DNA of 64,000 nt from Leptospira perolatii (GTDB lineage Bacteria; Spirochaetota; Leptospiria; Leptospirales; Leptospiraceae): assembly GCF_002811875.1 (NCBI RefSeq), contig NZ_NPDZ01000001.1, positions 1 to 64,000 of the forward strand, given 5' to 3'. A model generated the notes under the pieces. That model was not told the origin of the DNA and made no database searches. It was given only the letters and a program-made list of their open reading frames with translations. The position numbers and the translations under genes were made by a program. Shown here one piece after another: positions 16,482-25,912 of the stretch. Position 1 is the stretch's first letter. Each line of letters begins with the position of its first letter.

Positions 16482-18287
16482 TTAAGTAGCCTCTTTTTCG
16501 AAGTCGTCCGCATTATCAGCGGTAAACGCGGCCTCCAACTGCCTAATGGCATTCTTTGAAAATGCAATAAATTCTTTTTCATTGTGTCTAACTTTGTACT
16601 GTCCCGCCAAAGTTTCTTCGTCATGCTTTCTAAATTTCGCAGTAATTCTCTGCACAATAGACGGGATAAATCCAAGTTCTACCAAGGTCTCTCCGGCAAG
16701 TTCTAGAGCAGAGGCAAATGTATCCCTTCGTATCGTTTCGATTCCCAAATCCAACAGATTAAAGTAATGCTCCCGATTTCTGGCTCTTGCTAAAATTTTC
16801 AAATGGGGAAAATTTTTTCTGACTAAGTCGGCCACTTTGAGTGAAAGCTCCATATCTTGGATTGCTAGCACAAAAAAGTCGGCTTGTTCTGCACCTGCGG
16901 AAATCAGCAAATCAAGCCTGCTTGCATCGCCGTAATAGATCTTATAACCGAATTTTCTTGCGATATTCACTTGCTCTGCATTGTGCTCTAAAGCCGTAAA
17001 TCCGATTTTATGAACAAACAACATCCTCGCAATGATTTGTCCGAATCTACCGAATCCGGCTATTATTACCCTGTTTCTCTCTTCGATTTTGTCAGGGGCC
17101 ATGGACTCACCATTGCTCAAGTATGGATCTATTAACTTTTCCTTAAGTATAGCGACAAAGGGAGTTAAAACCATTGAAGACGTCACGACAACAATTGCGA
17201 AATTCGCAATATTCTGTTCCAGAATATGCAAACTTACTGTTACTCCTAAGATTACGAAGGCGAATTCTCCACCTTGAGAAATATGAATGGAGAGGTTCAC
17301 CGAAGATTCATTTCCAAGTTTCGCGAATCTTCCCAGTGTAAATAAAATAATCCCCTTAAGCACGATCAGAGATACCGCGAGTGCAAATACCAAAAGAGGA
17401 TTTCGTATAACTAATTCCAAATCCATGGACATTCCCACACCCAAGAAGAATAATCCCAGAAGCAGTCCTTTAAAAGGCTCCAAATTTGCTTCCAATTCGT
17501 GTCTGTATTCCGAATCGGCCAAAAGAACTCCGCCCAGAAAAGAACCGAGTGCCATCGACAAGCCCACCTTTTCCATCAATAAGGCGATTCCGATCACAAT
17601 CAAAAGAGATAAGGCTACAAAGATTTCGTGGTTCTTAGAAGAGGCGATGATTCTAAATAGAGGGCGTGTCAGGTATCTTCCACCCAAGATTACAAACAGA
17701 ATCGCAACAATCGCAATACTTAGTTTTTCCAAATCGAAACCTGGATGGTGTCCGCTTGTTTCAGGAGTGTATGCAGCGAGAGGCAATACTGCCATGATTG
17801 GAATCACAGCTAAATCCTGAAAAAGTAATATAGCAAAAGCGGATCTTCCATAGGAAGTATTCAGTTGGTTTTTCTCAGCAAGAGACTGTAACGCGAAGGC
17901 AGTAGAAGAAAGTGACAAACTAATTCCAAGAATCAGAGCTTGAACCCAGGACAAATGAAAGACTGCAACTAGAAGAAATGCGAACAGTGCTCCTGTCATA
18001 CCTACCTGCGCGGAGCCTAGTCCGAACACCGGTTTTCGAAGCACCCACAAAGTTTGGGGCCTAAGTTCCAATCCGATCAAAAATAGAAGGAGGACGACTC
18101 CGAATTCTGCAAAATGCAAAATTTGGTCTACGCTCGCAATAAACCTGAAACCGAACGGACCGATCAGTACTCCTCCAATTACATAACCAATGATGGAACC
18201 AATTCCTAACTTCTTAAAAATAGGAACGCACAGAACAGCTGTCCCTAATAAGATAATGGCAGTAGAGATTAAATTTTGTTCTTGCAT
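16482..18287 (-). CDS. CPA2 monovalent cation:proton antiporter with TrkA-N domain (KefB/KefC type)
   Basis: A 601-residue inner-membrane antiporter. The first about 380 residues hold 12 or so membrane helices including GGVLIGPFGF and LGSFLGGVLLADSEYRHELEANLEPFKGLLLGLFF, typical of CPA2. The cytosolic part begins RVIIAGFGRFGQIIARML (near 405), a Rossmann NAD-binding TrkA-N (RCK) domain, and continues to about 540. KefB/C proteins release potassium under electrophile stress; whether this one is glutathione-gated is unknown. It is convergent with the VOC gene. Confidence 0.9.
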   Translation of the reverse strand: MQEQNLISTAIILLGTAVLCVPIFKKLGIGSIIGYVIGGVLIGPFGFRFIASVDQILHFAEFGVVLLLFLIGLELRPQTLWVLRKPVFGLGSAQVGMTGALFAFLLVAVFHLSWVQALILGISLSLSSTAFALQSLAEKNQLNTSYGRSAFAILLFQDLAVIPIMAVLPLAAYTPETSGHHPGFDLEKLSIAIVAILFVILGGRYLTRPLFRIIASSKNHEIFVALSLLIVIGIALLMEKVGLSMALGSFLGGVLLADSEYRHELEANLEPFKGLLLGLFFLGVGMSMDLELVIRNPLLVFALAVSLIVLKGIILFTLGRFAKLGNESSVNLSIHISQGGEFAFVILGVTVSLHILEQNIANFAIVVVTSSMVLTPFVAILKEKLIDPYLSNGESMAPDKIEERNRVIIAGFGRFGQIIARMLFVHKIGFTALEHNAEQVNIARKFGYKIYYGDASRLDLLISAGAEQADFFVLAIQDMELSLKVADLVRKNFPHLKILARARNREHYFNLLDLGIETIRRDTFASALELAGETLVELGFIPSIVQRITAKFRKHDEETLAGQYKVRHNEKEFIAFSKNAIRQLEAAFTADNADDFEKEAT

Positions 18288-18391
18288 GAGCTTACCGAAA
18301 ACGAATATTTATTCGACCGATTCCAGAATCTCGCAAGTGAATAATTTAGACTCAAACTCAAAATTATTCTAGCAATCTGGAAGACCGCAAA

Positions 18392-19660
18392 ATGAAGCTC
18401 CTAATCCGCACCGTTGCTTTAACTTCACTAATTCTGAGTAGTTCGTTGTTCGGTCAGACCAAGGACATACCTCGTCCGAACCAGAATTCAGAGTCGGAAA
18501 AAGAATTACTGTCTAGCCAGGACAAAGAAAAGAAATCTATCGAACCAATTGAGAATCCGAACCAAAAGGAAAAGGGGAAGTTATTAAGCGGACCCTATGA
18601 AGCGAAGTTTGGTTTTTTTATAGATACATACTATAATAATAACCTAAACCGTCCCAGAAACACGAGAGAGAGGGACTTCACTACACAGGCAGTCCGGAAC
18701 AACGAGTTCAATATCAATCTAGCCCATCTGGAAGGAACAATCACTTCGGAAAGATTTAGAGGGAGAGTTGCCATACAGTTCGGAACCTCAGTGAACGCGA
18801 ATTATGCAGCGGAAAGCACCACCGAAAAGACTTCGAATCAGTTTTCGGTGCGCAATATGCAAGAAACCTACGGCGGTTTAAAGTTTGGCAAATCTACCTG
18901 GGTAGACGCAGGAATCTATCTAAGTCATATAGGATACGAATCCTGGATTTCCCATGATAACTTCGTTTACACTAGATCCCTTTCTCTGGATTACGTGCCC
19001 TACTATATCAGCGGTGTTCGTTTGCATCATGACCTCGGTCAAAAATTTTCCTTTGAATTGCACGTAATCAACGGGTGGCAAATCGTCACTGACAACAACA
19101 GAGATGTATCCGGTGGCTTTAGGATAGAATGGAAGCCTACGAATACCTTTTTTCTGAGATGGAATACTTTCATGGGAAATGAAAACCCGAGCCAAGTTGC
19201 AAAGGAGATGAGGTACTACAACAACTTCGTCACCGAATGGAAACCTTCGGACTCTTTGACCTTGGCTGCCTCCTTTGATGTGGGCTATCAGGAAAGAGCC
19301 TACGAGAAAGATTTGATTTATCTACCGAGCGGACCTACTTACATCCAAAAAGACAGTAACGCGTTCAGGCAATGGTACAGCGGTAATCTTTGGATAGGTT
19401 ACCGTTTCTTGCAGGATTGGAGAATTGGCACTCGGATAGAACGCTTTGTCGATAGAGAACAAGTCGTCGCTTCTACCGGCACTAGGGATGGATTCCAAAC
19501 GGGGGGAGGAACTGTGACCCTGGACTATAACCCTGATCCCGCAATTTTAGCTAGGCTTACCTACCAATATAGAAGATCGATGGACCCGATTTTCGCGTAT
19601 TCCTCAGGACATTCTAGAGAAGAGAGGCTCCTCATTTTCTCCCTATCTCTGAAAATTTAG
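18392..19660 (+). CDS. Outer-membrane beta-barrel porin
   Basis: A 422-residue protein with a signal peptide (cleavage after SSSLFG, near residue 24) and a charged low-complexity linker to about 70. The rest alternates aromatic and polar residues in amphipathic strands (YEAKFGFFIDTYYNNN, GGFRIEWKPTNTFFLRWNTF) and ends in LIFSLSLKI, a typical barrel end. The pattern fits the putative beta-barrel porin-2 family. Substrate unknown. Single gene, divergent from the antiporter. Confidence 0.75.
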   Translation: MKLLIRTVALTSLILSSSLFGQTKDIPRPNQNSESEKELLSSQDKEKKSIEPIENPNQKEKGKLLSGPYEAKFGFFIDTYYNNNLNRPRNTRERDFTTQAVRNNEFNINLAHLEGTITSERFRGRVAIQFGTSVNANYAAESTTEKTSNQFSVRNMQETYGGLKFGKSTWVDAGIYLSHIGYESWISHDNFVYTRSLSLDYVPYYISGVRLHHDLGQKFSFELHVINGWQIVTDNNRDVSGGFRIEWKPTNTFFLRWNTFMGNENPSQVAKEMRYYNNFVTEWKPSDSLTLAASFDVGYQERAYEKDLIYLPSGPTYIQKDSNAFRQWYSGNLWIGYRFLQDWRIGTRIERFVDREQVVASTGTRDGFQTGGGTVTLDYNPDPAILARLTYQYRRSMDPIFAYSSGHSREERLLIFSLSLKI

Positions 19661-19732
19661 CACTTAAGTATCCATTTTAAGTTTTCATTCCCCATAATAA
19701 GTATCTTTTTCCCAATTTGGGAGCAAAAAGAT

Positions 19733-19757
19733 TTGACAAAATTAAATTGTATACAAT
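19733..19757 (+). promoter_or_regulatory. OhrR-like operator over the gpx-ohrR promoter
   Basis: TTGACA (19733-19738) is followed by AAATTAAATTGTATACAAT, with the perfect 12-bp palindrome ATTGTATACAAT at 19746-19757. Bacillus OhrR binds an AT-rich site with the same TACAATT-AATTGTA words. The palindrome ends 25 bp before the peroxidase ATG. The match and the regulator downstream support autoregulation; the exact -10 box is unclear. Confidence 0.7.
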
Positions 19758-19782
19758 CTTTATGCGGAAAGGAGAAACAAGC

Positions 19783-20268
19783 ATGTCCGAAAGCTTATAT
19801 GAACTTACTGCAACACTAAACAATGGAAAAGAGAAGTATCTCTCAGATTACAAAGGCAAAGTGCTATTGATTGTAAATACCGCAAGTGAGTGCGCATTCA
19901 CACCACAGTACAAAGGTTTACAAGAAATTTATGATAAACACAAAGCATCCGGTCTGGAAGTGTTAGGATTTCCTTGTGACCAATTTGGTCACCAAGAACC
20001 AGGATCAGATAAAGAAATCCAATCTTTCTGCCAGGTGAACTACGGAGTAAATTTTCCACTCTTCAAAAAGATAGAAGTCAATGGGGATAAAACTCATCCA
20101 GTATTTCAATTTTTGAAAAACCAAGCACCTGGGATTTTAGGAAAATCAATCCGTTGGAACTTTACAAAATTCTTGATCGATAAGCAAGGAAAAGTGGTCA
20201 AAAGATTCGCTCCGACTACGACTCCGGAAAAAATTGATAAAGAAATCAAAGAGCTTTTATTAAAGTGA
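19783..20268 (+). CDS. Glutathione-peroxidase-like thiol peroxidase
   Basis: A 161-residue cytosolic peroxidase that reduces organic hydroperoxides. The peroxidatic residue is a cysteine (C37 in NTASECAFTPQY), not selenocysteine. FPCDQFGHQEPG supplies the second cysteine and the conserved glutamine, and RWNFTKFLID the tryptophan. Such Cys-Gpx enzymes normally use thioredoxin. ATG 19783 follows AAAGGAGAAACAAGC; the longer frame from 19717 would run through the operator. It overlaps ohrR by 4 bp (GTGA). Confidence 0.92.
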   Translation: MSESLYELTATLNNGKEKYLSDYKGKVLLIVNTASECAFTPQYKGLQEIYDKHKASGLEVLGFPCDQFGHQEPGSDKEIQSFCQVNYGVNFPLFKKIEVNGDKTHPVFQFLKNQAPGILGKSIRWNFTKFLIDKQGKVVKRFAPTTTPEKIDKEIKELLLK

Positions 20269-20714
20269 AAGAAAACGTACTACGCCTGGACAAGCAAATC
20301 TGCTTTCCTTTGTATGCTTCCTCTAGAGTGGTTACTAGTTTATACAGACCACTCTTAGAGGAGTTAGGACTTACTTATCCCCAATATTTGGTGCTACTGG
20401 TGCTTTGGGAACAAGACAGTATTCCTCTAAAGGACATCGGAGAAAGATTGATCCTTGATTCGGGTACTCTCACCCCTTTATTAAAAAAAATGGAATTAGA
20501 AGGTCTTTTGACCAGGAGCAGATCCACCTTTGACGAACGGTCTCTGGTGGTAAAGCTAACAGATAAAGGAAAGGAATTAGAAAAAAGAGCTTCTTGCGTT
20601 CCGGAACGTTTGCTGCAAGAATCCGGTCTAACGGAAGAAAGAATTATTCGATTGAAAAAAGGCCTGGACGAACTCCTGGAATTGCTGAGAAGTCGAGTCG
20701 GAAATTCGGCGTGA
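20265..20714 (+). CDS. ohrR: OhrR-type MarR-family organic-peroxide sensor
   Basis: A 149-residue repressor. The N-terminal LDKQICFPLYASSRVVTSLYRPLL includes the reactive cysteine C13 of the OhrR subgroup, whose oxidation releases DNA. The winged helix follows: LTYPQYLVLLVLWEQDSIPLKDIGERLILDSGTLTPLLKKME and DERSLVVKLTDKG. Start GTG overlaps the gpx stop, so the two are coupled; the palindrome before gpx is the likely target. Usually ohrR sits with ohr; here the partner is a peroxidase. Confidence 0.92.
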   Translation: MKENVLRLDKQICFPLYASSRVVTSLYRPLLEELGLTYPQYLVLLVLWEQDSIPLKDIGERLILDSGTLTPLLKKMELEGLLTRSRSTFDERSLVVKLTDKGKELEKRASCVPERLLQESGLTEERIIRLKKGLDELLELLRSRVGNSA

Positions 20715-20787
20715 CAAATCTTTTTGCTTCAAGAGAATAGACCGGCTTTTCAAATTGTGTCTCGATTCAGACACCAAGGAGCTTAGA

Positions 20788-21153
20788 ATGAAAAAATTTC
20801 TTTCCGCATCTCTTTTAATTGGTTCGATCCTCTACTTAGGAGCCTGTTCCTCGGATTCAAAAAAATCAGAGCCAGCTTATCTACCAAATTCAGACATCCG
20901 AGTTGTAGAGGCTTCCATGGTAAAAGAGGGAGACAAGCGGATCAAGGCAGAAGCAGTTCTTGGAACTCCGACTGTAGAAGTGAACACCCAAGATGGTGCG
21001 GTTTTAGAATGGTACTTCGAATCCACGAATTACCAAAAGAATTCTTATAAAACCTTAGCCGAAAAACCTTCCAGCGTGAATGATGATACGAAATTTATTC
21101 GAGTCACCGTCGACAAAAAGGGAGTGATTAAGAAGTACGAATACAAACTTTAA
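20788..21153 (+). CDS. Small lipoprotein, SmpA/BamE-like fold possible
   Basis: A 121-residue lipoprotein (MKKFLSASLLIGSILYLGAC, cysteine 20). The mature domain has AEAVLGTPTVEVNTQDGAVLEWYFES then FIRVTVDKKGVIKKYEYKL, close to the two-layer SmpA/OmlA pattern in which LGxP precedes strands with a final ...Y-Y. ATG 20788 is preceded by CAAGGAGC; the 11 extra upstream codons are not needed. Not a typical BamE by length of N-terminus. Ends in a clear terminator. Confidence 0.65.
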   Translation: MKKFLSASLLIGSILYLGACSSDSKKSEPAYLPNSDIRVVEASMVKEGDKRIKAEAVLGTPTVEVNTQDGAVLEWYFESTNYQKNSYKTLAEKPSSVNDDTKFIRVTVDKKGVIKKYEYKL

Positions 21154-21186
21154 GAATTTAGAATTCTTAAAATAGGAAAGTAATCT

Positions 21187-21219
21187 AAAAAAGCCGCTGT
21201 GCTTAACAGTGGCTTTTTT
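21187..21219. terminator. Bidirectional intrinsic terminator
   Basis: AGCCGCTGT (21192-21200) pairs with ACAGTGGCT (21206-21214) through nine pairs with one G-T, loop GCTTA. There are As on the left and Ts on the right, so it works in both directions, serving the lipoprotein gene and the convergent gene ending at 21264. Confidence 0.9.
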
Positions 21220-21263
21220 GTTTCTGCAGAGTAAATACTGAATTAAATGTCAGCACATTTAAT

Positions 21264-22103
21264 TCAGAGATCGTCTTCCAATAGATCCAAGCCGAAAATT
21301 CCGAATAAAAAATCCAGTAGCTCGGCCGGATTGAAACCTACTCGAAGTCCAACATAGAGTCCAACATAGAGTTCGATTTCGTATAAGAATGCCTTGGGAT
21401 AGTCATCCTTGTTGTTCCGATTCTGAGCCAAAAACGCCTGGATCGCTGGATTTCTCTGTTCAGGATCCAAATTCTCGACGTATCTTCTGAAGAATTCTTC
21501 CTTTTTCTTTCGCCTGCGTTCTGCAACTGGAATATGATAAAATCTTAAATAACGCAGATCATAGCTTTTGGCTCTTTTTCTTTCGTCTAAGCCTTCGGTC
21601 GGATCAATTGCTTCGAGTTCACCAGAATCAGGAAGTTCCGGAAATAAAAGTCCTGCCTCGGACTTGGATCCTTCGCCTACTTGATTTTCGTGCGCCTCTT
21701 CTTTTTTAGGGGAAGAAATACTGGGTGTTGCTTCGTTTAGATCCTTGGGCATCGGATGAAATTTCTCGCTCCCGAGAATTCCAAAGATCAGTTGTTGAGA
21801 TCGATAGCGACCGACTGTACCTCCTCTTAGTCCGAAACCCTTTCCCAGATCTTTTTTTCCCGGTTGAGTTTCACCACCTTGAAAAACAAATCCTGCCGCA
21901 AGTGGACCAAGCCTAAGTCCTAGACCGTAGCCCGGGTTTTCAACTCCAACTGTAAAAACGTCGCCTAAATCGTTTTTTCTCTGGGACCAGTATGTCGCAC
22001 AATTGCAGAAAAAAAGGAAAATAAGAATAGAAATTGTAGATCGAATCGAAAAGATTCTCGAACCGGAAATCTTCTGGTTTGACTTGTTACAGGCAAATTT
22101 CAT
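21264..22103 (-). CDS. Putative lipoprotein with glycine-rich barrel-like strands, unknown function
   Basis: A 279-residue protein with a long N-region, hydrophobic 23-33 and lipobox FCNC. After that, VFTVGVENPGYGLGLRLGPLAAGFVFQGG resembles membrane or surface beta strands, then an acidic linker (about 125-175) and a basic helix-rich part (RFYHIPVAERRRKKKEEFFRRY). The C-terminus YVGLYVGLRVGFNPAELLDFLFGIFGLDLLEDD contains an in-frame 12-bp tandem repeat (21346-21369). I recognise no named family, though the FNPAELLDFLFG ending is reminiscent of other Leptospira lipoproteins. Confidence 0.6.
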   Translation of the reverse strand: MKFACNKSNQKISGSRIFSIRSTISILIFLFFCNCATYWSQRKNDLGDVFTVGVENPGYGLGLRLGPLAAGFVFQGGETQPGKKDLGKGFGLRGGTVGRYRSQQLIFGILGSEKFHPMPKDLNEATPSISSPKKEEAHENQVGEGSKSEAGLLFPELPDSGELEAIDPTEGLDERKRAKSYDLRYLRFYHIPVAERRRKKKEEFFRRYVENLDPEQRNPAIQAFLAQNRNNKDDYPKAFLYEIELYVGLYVGLRVGFNPAELLDFLFGIFGLDLLEDDL

Positions 22104-22232
22104 CTCAAACTTCGGTTTCGCACTAGAGTCTCCTTGCTTCAGCTAGACGCAACTGCAAAACTGCAAAAGTAGATTTATTGGTTTTTTTCAGGGAAATGCA
22201 GAATAGTATCCGAAATAGAAAGCCGATGGAAA

Positions 22233-24662
22233 ATGGAAACTGAGATGAATGCTTCTTTCTTAGAATCAACTTTCAAAGGCAGGATTGCAGTCTTAGGTGG
22301 AGGTCCTATGGGGATCCATCTATCTACCTTTCTCTCAGATAAATCCGAGCAAATATATTTATGGTATGCAGATCGCAAAAAAGCGGAACGCATGCAAAGA
22401 GAAAGATCGGCAGCTCTCCTAGATGAAACAGTTCCGCTACCTCCCAACATTGAAGTAGTCTATGATTTTGATTTTTTGAGTGCAGGGCCTTGGATCATCG
22501 TCTTGGCCGTTCCTTCTAGACTGATGGAAAATGTCATCGATAGAATCTGCACTACTGTCTCTCCCGAAGAATCTCATATTGTGCTTTCATTCACTAAAGG
22601 AGTAGTTTCTACTTCGACGCGAAAGAAAACCGGATGCATTACTTTTTCAGACTATGTAGCCAGAGCCACTGAAGATTCGGATTTGCAGATAGAATACGCA
22701 GCAATCGCTGGACCGAATCTATTGCTGGAAATGAGGCAGAATCAGCATAGTTTTTTTTCCGTAGCATCGACTGGAGAGGCAGCCTCGTCCATCGTGGAGG
22801 AATTTTTTTCTGCTTCAAGATGTCACTCCAAGACTTTCGAGGATGTGAAATGTCTGGAATTATCCGGTGTAATGAAAAATCCGATCGCAATTGCGTGCGG
22901 AATTGCAAGTGGAATTCCGGAATGCGGGAGCAATTTCGAAGGAGAGCTAATCAGTTTAGGTTTTTCTGAAATACTAAATCTTCTGAACGCATTGAATTTA
23001 TCCGCAGAATCTATTCTGGAATTCGGACTCGCAGATTTAATTACCACATCTACTTCTCACTCTAGTCGAAATAGAGCATACGGCCAAAGATTTGTTAGAA
23101 AGTTGATTTCTGGTGAAGACCAACCAAACCTACTAGAACGAATAGAACTCTTTTTTAATCCCAGAGAATTCATCCAAAAAGAAGTGAGTCAGAGCGAATC
23201 TCATGTGGAAGGAGCATATTCCCTTTCTACTATTCTGGACTTAGCGCAGGAAAAAGGGATAGAGTTGCCATTATTTACGGTACTGTTTGAGATACTCACT
23301 CGAAAAGTTTCCCCCGCCGAGTTGATACGATTTGTTTCTAAGTCGACCACTAACGATGTAAGACATATTTCGAAAGTAGCAGGAAAGAGAGCTGGGCTCT
23401 CCTTAGCTTCCGGAAACGAATTCCAACAGGCTCTCTGCCAAAGAGTACTCAGACATATCAACTCTCAGCCAGGCATGACTGAGAGGATCCTGAGGCAAGC
23501 AAAGCTAATCGTAAAATCTTTGAACAAAAGATACGAAGAAGCAAAAGAAGAGAACTCGAGTACTGATCTCGCGCTTTTGCCAAGAGAAATTCAGCTCTGG
23601 GAAGAAGCAGACTATTCATTCGAAAAATTGAATGTACGGGATTTGGAAAAAATCGTCGAGTTTTATGTCCACGAAATTGCAGACGCTTACAATCCATTCT
23701 TTAGGGAAATGCTCATACATTTGGTAGCACCTACCAGATTTGCGATTAGCGGATTTAAGCCAGGCGGTGGACTTCCTAAAATCGGAGGTTTTGTAAAGGA
23801 AATCAAATCTCTAGCAACTAGGTACGATATTTTATATACACCGACTCACAGATCTCATTTAGATTCCATCGAAGTCGCTTTTGGACTCAGATGGCTCGGT
23901 CTTCCTGTGCCAAGATATGCGGCTGACAAAAAGGTAATGGCGAGTCCGGGTTTGGCGAGAGTGCTAAAAGCTCTGGGAGCTTACATGGTGGATCGTAAGA
24001 GAAACAGAAACTTGCTCTATCTCGAGTGTTTGACACAATATTCAACTTTAATGTTAGAAGCTGGAATTCCTACTTTGGTCTATCCGGAAGGAACAAGGTC
24101 TAGAACCGGCGGAATCATACCTATCAAGACAGGAATCCTCTCCACATCGGTCGAAGCCTATAAACACACTGGCAGCGAAGTACTTGTGGTTCCAATTGTT
24201 CTTTCGTACGAAAATGTGCCTGAAGACTTAGAATTCACTGGAAAAGAAGATCATCTTTCTTTTAGGGACTTCTTGTTTAAAAGAACCGAAGTATTCATGG
24301 ATTTGTGTGAACCAATTCCAGTCTCTCGTTATATTCACGAAGATGATCCAACTCTTTCGATCTCACTCGAAATTACTAGGTCTTGGCAGGCACACCATCG
24401 TATTCTGCCCAATCAATTAATCGCAAAACTGCTATTGGAATCCGGTGGAGATATTTCCCTGGAAGATCTCAAATCACTGATTGCGGAAACCATACTTTCC
24501 CGAAAAGGAAATTACCTCACTCGAGATACAGAGGAAATTTTCGAGCGAGGAATTAGAGTTCTGAAATCCAGATCCTTCGTGAAAGTAGAATCAGATTTTT
24601 TGAAAGCAGTAGACTGGGAACTTCTAACCTATTACGGGAATATGGTTCCAGACCCGACCTAG
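22233..24662 (+). CDS. Glycerol-3-phosphate dehydrogenase fused to acyltransferase
   Basis: An 809-residue, apparently bifunctional protein. Residues about 10-370 are a GpsA-like NAD(P) glycerol-3-phosphate dehydrogenase: Rossmann motif AVLGGGPMG near 20, VLSFTKGV, YAAIAGPNL, SGVMKNPIAIACGIASG, then LADLITTSTS. Residues about 460-809 are a PlsB/PlsC-type acyltransferase with THRSHLD (HX4D motif near 540) and YPEGTRSR near 617. Together they could reduce dihydroxyacetone phosphate and acylate the product, the first two steps of phospholipid synthesis. ATG 22245 is an equally good start. The next gene lies on the other strand, 1 bp beyond. Confidence 0.88.
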   Translation: METEMNASFLESTFKGRIAVLGGGPMGIHLSTFLSDKSEQIYLWYADRKKAERMQRERSAALLDETVPLPPNIEVVYDFDFLSAGPWIIVLAVPSRLMENVIDRICTTVSPEESHIVLSFTKGVVSTSTRKKTGCITFSDYVARATEDSDLQIEYAAIAGPNLLLEMRQNQHSFFSVASTGEAASSIVEEFFSASRCHSKTFEDVKCLELSGVMKNPIAIACGIASGIPECGSNFEGELISLGFSEILNLLNALNLSAESILEFGLADLITTSTSHSSRNRAYGQRFVRKLISGEDQPNLLERIELFFNPREFIQKEVSQSESHVEGAYSLSTILDLAQEKGIELPLFTVLFEILTRKVSPAELIRFVSKSTTNDVRHISKVAGKRAGLSLASGNEFQQALCQRVLRHINSQPGMTERILRQAKLIVKSLNKRYEEAKEENSSTDLALLPREIQLWEEADYSFEKLNVRDLEKIVEFYVHEIADAYNPFFREMLIHLVAPTRFAISGFKPGGGLPKIGGFVKEIKSLATRYDILYTPTHRSHLDSIEVAFGLRWLGLPVPRYAADKKVMASPGLARVLKALGAYMVDRKRNRNLLYLECLTQYSTLMLEAGIPTLVYPEGTRSRTGGIIPIKTGILSTSVEAYKHTGSEVLVVPIVLSYENVPEDLEFTGKEDHLSFRDFLFKRTEVFMDLCEPIPVSRYIHEDDPTLSISLEITRSWQAHHRILPNQLIAKLLLESGGDISLEDLKSLIAETILSRKGNYLTRDTEEIFERGIRVLKSRSFVKVESDFLKAVDWELLTYYGNMVPDPT

Positions 24663-24663
24663 A

Positions 24664-25824
24664 CTACACCTTAACCTTTGAGGCCACTAGCACTGCTCTC
24701 TTTCTCAAAGAGCTAATCGATTCCCCTGAGTCAGAATAAGCGAGCGCGACTCCCATTCGTCGGTATTTTCGAGTGACCGGTTTTCCGAAAATTCGGAAAT
24801 CGGATTCGGGCATTTCTGCTGCGATATCAAGACCGCGTACTTCAGGCACTTTTCCTTCTGAATCAGATAAGATTACAGCGCTGGCTCCTTTACGAACAAG
24901 CTGGATTTCAGGGATTGGTAATCCGAGAATTGCTCGTAGGTGCAGTTCAAACTCACTGAAAGTTTGAGTTCCTGCAAGTGTGACCATGCCGGTATCGTGA
25001 GGTCTGGGAGAAAGCTCAGAGAAATAGACCTCATCCTTTGTCAGAAAAAATTCCACTCCCCAGATTCCGGTTCCACCCAATTCCTTTGTAACTCGCGCTG
25101 CCATATCCTGGGCTTGGTTTAACTGCTGGTCTGTGATCTCTGCTGGTTGCCAACTCTCTTGATAATCACCTCTTTCTTGACGGTGACCGATAGGAGGACA
25201 GAAGAGCGTCTTTCCGGATTTCTGAGTCACGGTCAAAAGAGTGATCTCCGAATCAAAAGGGATGAATTCCTCGACAATAATTTCCGAGGCTCCGGTTCTT
25301 CCCTTGGTCTGAGATGCAATCCAAGCTGTCTCGATTTCTTGTTCCGTCCGGATTACCGACTGCCCTTTTCCAGAAGAAGACATGAGAGGTTTTACAACAC
25401 AAGGCAATCCCAACTGAGTGACCGCATTTTGCAATTCGGGCAGACTGTTCGCGTAAAGATATTTGGCTGTTTTGACTCCAATCTCCTTGGCTGCAAGATC
25501 ACGAATCGATTTTCGATTCATCGTGTAATTTGCCGCCTTTGCACTCGGCACTACTTGGTAGCCTTGCTTTTCATACTCGTAGAATCTTTCCGTTCGTATC
25601 GCTTCGATTTCCGGAACGATTATATCCGGTCGATGTTTTGTGACTATTTTGTCCAAAGCATCGCCGTTTAACATATCAATTACTTCGAATTCGTGGGCTA
25701 CTTGCATTGCAGGAGCTCCTTCGTAACTGTCCACGGCCACTACGTGCTGGCCCAATCTTTGCGCAGCGATTACAAATTCTTTTCCGAGCTCGCCTGAGCC
25801 CAAGAGTAGGATCTTTTTCTTCAT
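24664..25824 (-). CDS. purT: Formate-dependent phosphoribosylglycinamide formyltransferase
   Basis: ATP-grasp enzyme of purine synthesis that makes formyl-GAR from GAR and formate. 386 residues, as in the family (about 390). [22 protein letters not shown] starts the preATP-grasp domain, [10 protein letters not shown] binds substrate, and [13 protein letters not shown] is the ATP-grasp loop; [26 protein letters not shown] carries the magnesium ligands. ATG 25824 is used; the frame open to 25884 adds an unrelated N-terminus. It removes the need for folate-dependent PurN at this step. Confidence 0.93.
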   Translation of the reverse strand: MKKKILLLGSGELGKEFVIAAQRLGQHVVAVDSYEGAPAMQVAHEFEVIDMLNGDALDKIVTKHRPDIIVPEIEAIRTERFYEYEKQGYQVVPSAKAANYTMNRKSIRDLAAKEIGVKTAKYLYANSLPELQNAVTQLGLPCVVKPLMSSSGKGQSVIRTEQEIETAWIASQTKGRTGASEIIVEEFIPFDSEITLLTVTQKSGKTLFCPPIGHRQERGDYQESWQPAEITDQQLNQAQDMAARVTKELGGTGIWGVEFFLTKDEVYFSELSPRPHDTGMVTLAGTQTFSEFELHLRAILGLPIPEIQLVRKGASAVILSDSEGKVPEVRGLDIAAEMPESDFRIFGKPVTRKYRRMGVALAYSDSGESISSLRKRAVLVASKVKV

Positions 25825-25912
25825 AAACCTATGGGAAAAGAATTCTACTGCTAGGATAGAAGGGAAGGAAAAAACGGCGGGCAAACAAACGGATACCCGC
25901 CTTTCTGAGAAT

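Noticed and set aside
17287..17820. Plus-strand 177-codon frame opposite the antiporter gene
   Set aside because: Antisense shadow of a membrane-protein gene; composition of the frame is not protein-like.
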